This document shows, piece after piece, positions 50,201 through 59,200 of a stretch of 64,000 nt of DNA. The notes under the pieces are model-generated. The model saw only the letters and a list, made by a program, of their open reading frames with translations, was not told the DNA's origin and did no database searches. A program made the translations under genes and the position numbers. Numbering within the stretch: position 1 is the stretch's first letter; each line of letters opens with the position of its first letter. Origin of the DNA: Ilex aquifolium (taxonomy: Eukaryota; Streptophyta; Magnoliopsida; Aquifoliales; Aquifoliaceae); contig OX637391.1 of assembly GCA_951799425.1 (NCBI GenBank), positions 49,261,069 through 49,325,068 of the forward strand. Direction: 5' to 3'.

Positions 50201-53200
50201 ATGATAGAAAAGTAGTTGTTTTAGCAAAACAAAATGCAAGAAAAAGTGTAGATTTGGCCAAAGAACCATCAAAATGGATGAAACAATAATTGGCTAAGAG
50301 CAAGAAGATAATTTTGAACCACAAGCAAGGATCAAAATTTCGTTTCGGTGCATTGTTTCGGTTATCTAAGAAACAGAACCGTTTCGGAAACGTTTCGAAC
50401 CGTTTCGAAAACAGAATGAAAAAAATAAAAAATTTAAGAATTATTTTTTCAAAACATTGGTCGAAATATACCAAAATATCTTGAAATACCTTGAAACATT
50501 CCGAAATAATTGTGCAAATACATTGAAATATAACAAAACATTTCAAAATATTATGGAACACCTCGAAATATTAGAATTTCGATTCCATCATTGATTCGTT
50601 TCGGTCTCCTTGAAAACGAAAACGTTTCGGATGTTTCGACCGTTTCGAAAAGATATTTTGACCCTTGACCACAAGGCAGCTATTCCAGCCATCGGATTTC
50701 ATCATACAAGCCAGAATAAGCGATTTCGGAAAATTAGACAAAAAATCCAAAAAATAAAATAAATCAAATGAATTCCAAAAAAATTGAGAATTTTTTCTGG
50801 GAGTATTAGAAACCTAGTCGACCATCCTAGAATTTTTTAATTTTTTTTTTAGGGTTTAGCAAAAAAAAAAATGTGCGAGGAATAAAGAGAATTTATGTTC
50901 CTGGAAAAAAATTGAAAATAATACCAACTTATGACGGATCGAGCTTTGATACCATATTAAGATATGAAGAGAGAAAGAAGGAGAAGAAGTAGAGAGGAAG
51001 AGAAAGTTTGAACGAATGTAATAGCTGTTGAGAGAAAGCCCCAAAAAGCATATTAGGGTTATCAACCTTAGCCCCATGTATTTATAATAGTAAGACACTA
51101 AGTACATAAATACCTCTCATTGCTATAAGACATCTCTTAACAGTTACCTTGAATTTCAATCTCGTATACTTTATATAAGGGGTGTAACTCTTTGGTGTCT
51201 CCTTCTTATGAGAAGGGAGCCTCACAGAAACAGGTGGATTTGTCACGGTTGTAATATCTGCTTCATTTCCTGTTTACATTATACACCAAACGTGGACTAT
51301 CAACTTATCACAGCTCATTAAATCCACAAAACCAAAACACGAATGGTAAAACAAAGAATATAATGGAATGACAACAGAACTTTTGTAAAGCAACGTGCAC
51401 TTGTACCTTTACCAATACCCTGAGATTCTAATTCTGTGATTCTGGTTTTCAGGAAACCAATCTGAAACAAAAGAAGAATTATCTATTAAAAGACAAAACT
51501 AGATGCGTTGAAAAACCATGCAGCAGAATGGCAGATCACTACCTCTTCACTGAGCAATTTGATTATTTTGTCTTTGTCACTCTCAGATACTTCATCAGCA
51601 ATTTGTGTTGAATCAGAAACTAAAACTTCACTATTCATGCTTGTGGGTTCTTTCAAGCCATCCTGTTTGTCAAGCAACGAGTCACTCTGATCAACAATAG
51701 GTTTAAGAGCCTCTTCATCTGATGAGGAGATGTCATTCGATTTTTTATAGTCCATAGCTAAGGCGGAAGGTTCTTCTGAATTTGATGATACAGGGGGACC
51801 CACAGGAATACAAGAGGCTTCAGTATGTTCTTCCAAAAGGACTGACATACTTGTTTGTGGACCCATATCGTCATTACCAGCAGTACCTGCCAAGCCCTCA
51901 ATTTAATTATTGACAATGAAATTGCTGTCGCCAAAATTGGGGGTGAATTTGCACTCACAAGATTGATTATTGATATTAGCCGGAACATTTTCCTCTTTGG
52001 CATGTTCCTTGTACATCCAATCCATTGGAAATGGAGAGGTCAAAGTCTCTTGATGGCAAAGGATATCATAAGAGAGGACACTTCCCAGAGAATGACCATA
52101 TAAAGAAACCTACGAAAATAGAACCACGATAAGTGAACTTCCTGGCATGAATCATGAACTTTGGATAACTAAACTTAATAAAACCAAAACATAGCATGTT
52201 CAACTGCCACAAACCTTTCCTTCATAACCAGGATTCCTCTTGAGAAACTTCACATATAAGCAGTTTAGTTGGTTTGAGACCTGGATGAAGAATGATCATA
52301 TCAGGCCAAACATGCTGCTATAGCTCTGTAATAGATTAGGTCACAAAATTTCTTTTTCAAAGTTCCATAAGACGCTTCTGAGTAAAAAAAAAACTTCTGT
52401 AAGTCTTGAAATGCATGTTCTGTTTGCTTAAAAAGTGGGTTAAAGTACCAGTAATGTAATTCATAAAGAAATTGAAAGCTAGAAAATCAAATAGCAATTT
52501 TATATGTATTCACCATGTCTACTACACAGGAAAATCTAATGAAACCCTGATTTCAACAAGGAACTATATTCAGGAGCTAACTGCCAGATAAACTATATCA
52601 CTGTTCTTATATCTACATGCATAAGAACCTAATGCTCTATATCTGGAACCAATCATGATAGGCTTTAAATATACACCTAGAATATATTCTTATAGCATTT
52701 TTATCAACCTATCCCAATATCCAACTCTCTGCTCAGCAAGGTTCTTTAGGGTCTACAGTTGGACACGGACAAACCATTCTCTCACTGTGGAACTCTAATA
52801 AAAAAATCTAAATGTTATGGCCAACAAGCACATGAAATGTGCCATGGCTAATTTTTTCATTTCAATCAACTGGATGCTCAAAATGCTCACTTATAAATCA
52901 ATTCAAAGATATTAAGAACGTTGCAGCGCCAGGTTTTGCTGAAAGAAAATCATGATTGGCTGCATATCAAGTTTGCAATTGCAACCTTATAAATCATTCA
53001 ACAATTCCAAGCACTAGAACCAAGAACAACCAAATAGAAGCTGGAAGTAATTATGCAGCAATTATTCGGAAGCAAGAGTTCGATCATTGAAAATTAATCA
53101 GTCCACTAAATTTAAAAACAATTTAAAACAGTCGATTGTGTGCTCTAATCGCGTATACAAAACAAGTAAATTTCCATCTACGAAAGGAAATCAAGGAGTA

Positions 53201-56200
53201 GTTGATTCCAATGGAAAAGGGATAACATGAAAGAGGAAGGTTAAATGGGCAGCAATGGTAGAAAATGGGCAATATAAAGGAACTATCCGAGCATAACAAC
53301 AGCACAATACGTTCTCCGAAGAAAACTTTGAAATCTCGAAATGTTGCAATTAAGGTAAAAGAATGTGCAGAAAAGGAGATGACAAGAATGAGATAATATG
53401 AAGAAACAAGGAGAAAGGGGAGGTTTTGATGATCCGCAAAGAAAGGGAAAAGAGAGAGGGAGAGGAAGTCAACTTAAAAAATTCTTCCTAGTGTCAAAAA
53501 TCTCTCTCGTCAAAGACGTAAGAAAAGTGATGTAAATACAACCCTAGTATGCCAGTTTCCTTCAAGAGATCAAGGATGTACTTCCTCTGTGAGATGAAAA
53601 TGTCTTTATCTAATCTGGTCACCTCAATCACTAGGAAATAGCATAACCGTCTCAAATCCTTGATCTCAAATTCTTTAGCAAGATGAACTTTCAATATGGA
53701 CACTTCCTCCACATCATCACTTGTACGTATTATGCCATCAACATATACTATAAAAATTGAGATCTTACCACTCACTTGTTTGATGAATATCATGTGATCT
53801 GCATGACTCTGCCTGTACCCAAACTTGACCATTGACTTATCAAATATGTCAAACCACGTTCTAGGAGACTACTTCAGTCCATAAAAGGATTTCTTTAGCT
53901 ACATATTTTTCCCTCCGTAGCTTAAGACGAAAAACCTAGAGAAATATCCATGTATACTTCCTCCCCATAAAGGAATGCATTCTTTACGTCCAATTATTAT
54001 AGATCCCATCCCAAATTGGCAGCATAAGAAAGAATGATACGAATGGAATTCACCTTCGCTACAAGAACAAATGTCTTCTGATAAGCCATATGTCTCAGTG
54101 AACCCCTTAGCTACCAGCCTTGCTTTGTATCTGTTAGAGTTCTTATTTTCTTATTTTATGTATTGAGTCATAAGTTAATTAGTGTAGGATAATATTGTAA
54201 TTACCTTAAACGTTGCTCAGCTATAAATAAGAAAGTGTAGAACAACAAAGCAACTACACACAATAGATTATTCTTTTCTTTCCTTTCTGTTCTTTTCTCT
54301 CTTTCCCTACATCTTTCTAACCCTAGTATTGGTTTCTTCTATTTCAACTTAGTATTAGAGCAATTTTTTTTAACTCAAATTATCATCAAAAAAATACAAC
54401 AAAGGACTTTCAAAGGAACAAAAATCACTGGTGTCACTGTCAGAGGCTAACGTCAATGTGGACATCATCACTTTCCAGTGGTGGAGAGACATCATCTGGC
54501 GCGGTTTTTTGTGCTGAACATTGTGGTGATTTTTGTTTAATTTTTTGAAGTCATCTAGTTAGAGTTTTCTATTTTTGAATTTTTTTTGCGAAAATAGTGT
54601 GAGATTTTTCAATCTGCAGATTTGGGGGTTTTCTTTGAGATTTGTTGCTTCAATACTTCTCAGAAAGGTCTGAATAGATGCTAGGAGGTTTGATATGGGA
54701 ACCCAGCCCTTGTTTGATGTTTTTCGACAGTCCCGTGTGCCTCGTGTACCGACAATTGTTGGTGGAGGTTCTTGAACAGTGACGTGCTGGTTTGGTTGGT
54801 TTGGGAGTGTGGTTTTTTGCCCTAATCCGACTTCTGGTGGTGTTGGTTGGGGCATTCAACCCTAATCTGGTTCTGGTGGTTTGTTGATTGGGGTTGCGAC
54901 ACTTTCCTGGATTGTGTCTATTTGTTTTTTCCTTCTTGTGTTGCAGCGTTGGTAGGTTCGTCATTCAAATCTCCCTTGTGTGTTAAGAAGCTTTCATCTG
55001 ATCTGATTGTAGATTTTTTTGTCCTTTTTCTCTTTCGAATTCTTATGGTTGATATTTGATTGGTTGTATTCAATGACAACTTCTGAGGACAAAAAGGATA
55101 CGTTAGGGGATGGCTTGGTTTGACATGTCTATTCTGGTAATGACCAAGTTAATCAAATTACCTCTGTGAAGTTAAATGGAACCAATTATCATTCTTGGTC
55201 CCATGCTATTAAGGTGTTCTTGAGGGCTAAAAGGAAAGTCAAGTATTTGACAGAAAGCCTTCCTCCAGAACAATCAACGGGTGAAGAAGACCGATTGAGT
55301 GAAAATTCCTTGGTGATGACCTGGTTGTGGCTTATAATGGAACCATTAGTGGCTTGTATTGTTTAACTTCTTGATACTGCTACAAAGATTTGAGACTCTC
55401 GTGAGGAGATGTATTCACAAGAACAAAATGTGTCTCGGATCTATAAACTATTTGAACATAGGTTTAATAGCAAGTGGGCGAGCATTATGACACTTTGAAA
55501 GGGTTGTCAAAGGAACTTCTGCTTTATCAGCCATTGAGTGCGGACCTAGAGGTACAACGTCGGCAGCGTGAAGAGTTTTAGCTAGTGGGAAACTATTACT
55601 GCCAATTCTTATTCTCGCCTTCAAAGAGCCTCTCTCATTTATGGGAATTCCTCACCATCACAGGATTCTACTACATTACTCTCTGATGGTGGTCATCGTG
55701 GTGGTTGACTTCCAGCTTAAGGTGATGGTCGTGGTGGCCAAGGTTCTGGTAGAGGAAGACGTAGCAGTTGTAGTGGCCATGGTAATCGTTCTAAGTGAAA
55801 ATGTTCTTATTTTGGAGCCACGACCCATACTGAGGATTATTGTTGGGATAACTAGGGGCCACCAGCCTATGCTGATGACCCTACTCCACCTGTATCTAAG
55901 CCATCGACTGGTGGTCATGCTACATCTACATATAGTTCTCACAATGAACTTATTTATCATGATGGATCTCTTGAACATTTGAAGGCACGGTTGGTTGCTA
56001 AGGTATACACCCAGACATATACTGTGGATTAATGTTAGATTTTTCTCTCCTTTACTCGTCTGAACTCTATTACAATTCTTATTTATGTTGCAGTTAGTTG
56101 AGACTGTTCTTTGTGTCAACTGGACATAAAGAATGCTTTTTTACATGAAGATCTGCAGGAGAAGGTCTATATGAGTCAACCTCGAAGTTATGATGTCTCT

Positions 56201-59200
56201 GACCAAGAACAATTAGTGTATTGGTTGAAGAAAGCACTTTATAGCTTAATGTAATCACCACGTGCTTGGTTTGATAAGTTTAGTACTACTATACTTCAAT
56301 TTGGCTTTCAGCGTTTTACTCTGGATCATTCAGTCTTCATTCGCTGGTGTGTTGCTGGCATTATTAATGTTATTGTGTATGTCAACGACAAGGATAAAAA
56401 TGTTGTGTCGAAACGTCCGAAACGTTTCGGAATTTCAACACACCGACACGAAACATGGGTTGAATCACAAAATTCCAAAATTTCAATCGAAACGTCACTG
56501 TGTCGGACCGTTTCAGTCGAAACACGACTATGCTGCCTTTTATATTTTTTTTTTTTTGTTATAAGTATGAACAATTACATTTAATACTCCACTGCATTAT
56601 AATTTTTTACTTTTAACTATACATAACTACCATTAATTTAATTTGATACTCTTCATTATTTTTTTTTCTTTTTATAATTATTCTTTTATGTTATTATTAT
56701 TTGTTAAATTGACATATTAAATAACTGCAAGTCATTTTATTAATTATAACTTACTTGTTAAATATCTAGAATTAAGTATTTATGTGTTTTAATCATTGTG
56801 TACACAATGATTTTAATATTAACGAAATAATATTATTTATTAATTTGAAGACACAATTTAAATTAATAAATTAGTATTATAATAATATGTTGCACTTAGT
56901 ATTATTAATTAGTAAATTAGTATTATAATAAAATTGTATTATTAATTGGATAATATTCTAATTTAAATGATTTTCACCTCATGCCAAACCTTTTTTTCTC
57001 TCCAATTTAAATTTATTCTTATATAAATGAATATTAACCGAATAAATATGTTAAATTAATCAATTATTTAGCTTATCTTTATAAATAAATGGATTATATT
57101 TGTATTTCTACATGTTTCCACATGTTTCCATATTTTTTCTGCGTTTCCATTGCGTTTCTGAAACGTTTCCATTTTTGAGCTGACCGAAACGGTACTTCGA
57201 AACGATATTTCGATCCTTGGTCGATGATATCATCGTTAGTGGTAATGACTCAAATGGTATTGCTCACTTCAAGGTCTATTTGGGGAAGCAGTTTCATAAC
57301 AAAGATTTGGGCATTATTCAGTATTTCCTAGGGATTGAGGTTGCCTAGTTAAAGGAGGGTATTAATTTGTGCCAACGGAAATGATAGAGTTATATACTAA
57401 AAGCTTGATTTTTGTAATGAAACTAAGGTTATTATTTAATAAAAGTTCTTCATTTTCTATTGAGAATCTGTATGGGTAAAATGTTTGGATTATATTAAAT
57501 ATATGTTATGCATATGTGTCTTTTATTTTACATTATAGATAATCTGGTGTATATAGTTCGGCTTATACTCCAAAAGTTTCAGTTGTTATATAGGGTGTAA
57601 CTTTAGTATTCATACTTCAACACGCCCCTTCACAACCTAGCCTTCGAAAATCTTTTAATAATTAAGGAAGCGACGAGATTCGAACACATGATCTCGTACT
57701 CTAATACCATGTTCAATAATCATTTACTCCAAAAATTTAAACTATTAGAGAGGGTGTAACTTAAATATTTATACTTCAACATAATCAAACATTATCCTCA
57801 CAACTTTTAGGTATTACACAGCCTTCCAAGACATTCTTAAAATTTGGAGGAGTAAAATTCGTGGTAACATGAAGATTTAGTTTGGTTTGAGAATTCAAGA
57901 AACAAGCAAACAATCTTTAACGTGTTTGCATAAGGGCATCTTTTAAAGCAACGTTCCGAAATTGCAACTGTAATGACAATCTACATAAATTTTTACAAGA
58001 ATTGTCTACTCATCCATTGATTTTAACACTAATCCACATGAAGTAACCTAAGTCATAAATGTTACATCTCTTGCACTTTTATCAATTAGGGTTCAAGGTC
58101 GACCACGTCCAATACGATAACAACATAGAATACACAAAACTCATTAATCACACATGTATCGACGATTCAGGCATATAGCTCAACTTAGAGTCAATACAAT
58201 ATGACTCGGACAAACAACAAAAATTGTAATTACCCAAAATACTATTCAATATAAATAAAAGGATGTAGGGCAACAAAACCTACACTGAGATTCTTCTTTC
58301 TCTCTATCTCTCACCTCTCTTATTCTTCTTCTCTCTTACAAACCCTAATACTATCTTTACAATTTCAACTATCACATACATATTCAAAAAGGTATTCCAA
58401 ATTGCCTAGAAATAAAGAGTTTGCCCACATAACTGCACTAATCGAATCCATCGAGATATTGTAAAGTTAGTTTAAGGGCCTTAAACTAGTTCTAACTCTG
58501 AAATTTTGATTACGAAAATGACACTCCATCGTATCCTATAAGTTTAAAATAAAATCCTACCCAGTATTATATCTAGCCAGTTAAATATGACACTTTTCTC
58601 ACAATCCTATTATCATAACATTTATTATGTTATAATCTATTAAACAACCATCTACTCCAAAATTTTCAGCTATTATATAAGACATAACTTCAGTATTCAT
58701 ACTTTAACACGCCCCAACCTAGCACGCGGATATCTTTTAATAATTAGGGAGGCGGCGAGATTCGAACACAAGACCTCCTGCTCTAATACTATGTTCAATA
58801 ACCATCTACTCCAAAAGGTTAAACTATTAGAGAGGGTGTAACTTAAGTATTTATACTTCAACATAATCAAACATTATCCTCACAACTTTTAGGTATTACA
58901 CAGCCTTCCAAGACATTCTTAAATTTTTGGAGGAGTAAAATTCATGGTAACATGAAGATTTAGTTTGGTTTGAGAATTCAAGGAAACAGTAAATAACCTT
59001 TAACGTATTTGCATAAGGGCATCTTTTGAAGCAACGTTTCGAAAATGCACCCGTAATGACAATCGACATAAATTTTTACAAGAATTGTCTACTCATCCAT
59101 TGATTTTAACACTAATCCACATGAAGTAACCTAAGTCATAAATGTTACATCTCTTGCACTTTTATTGATTAGGGTTCAAGGTCGACCACACCCAATACGA

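Larger units (their letters stand above)
44100..51142 (-). mobile_element. Ty1/copia element, 3'-truncated (family E), host of a nested copia and a MITE
   Basis: 5' LTR 50955-51142 (188 bp, TGTTAAGAGATG to ATCTTAATA on the minus strand) followed by primer site TGGTATCAAAGCTC. The leader continues through 50954-50143 and 46531-46450, interrupted by a family-D copia element (46537-50142) and a MITE (50326-50667). Gag lies at about 45960-46450, integrase at 45312-45550 and RT at 44100-44780. It is cut short by the DUF4283-like and family-C LTR fragments at about 44100, so no 3' LTR is seen. Confidence 0.75.
43167..51147 (-). other. SGR2 intron filled by nested copia elements (8.0 kb)
   Basis: Donor GTAACTG at 51147, acceptor ATGTCAG at 43167. 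From five bases after the donor, almost the whole intron is retrotransposon down to about 43560. Confidence 0.88.
54132..57388 (+). mobile_element. Deleted Ty1/copia element (family C) split by a MITE
   Basis: 5' LTR from TGTTAGAGTTCTTATTTT (54132 to about 54349), primer site TTAGTATTAGAGCAA, leader 54350-55076, gag then RT directly fused, MITE at 56389-57219, truncated after the RT palm. No adjoining 3' LTR; an LTR-like fragment of the same family lies at 58223-58380. Confidence 0.82.

Noticed and set aside
51486-51960. In-frame TAA between the GHSLG exon and the acidic linker of SGR2, suggesting a pseudogene
   Set aside because: A 72-bp intron with GTGAGT donor and TTGGCAG acceptor removes it, and the phase (1+2) fits exactly.
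58740-58795. tRNA-like B-box (GTTCGAATCTC on the minus strand), suggesting a SINE
   Set aside because: It sits next to a copia-type primer site between two 72-bp direct repeats with a 5-bp duplication, which fits a TRIM better.
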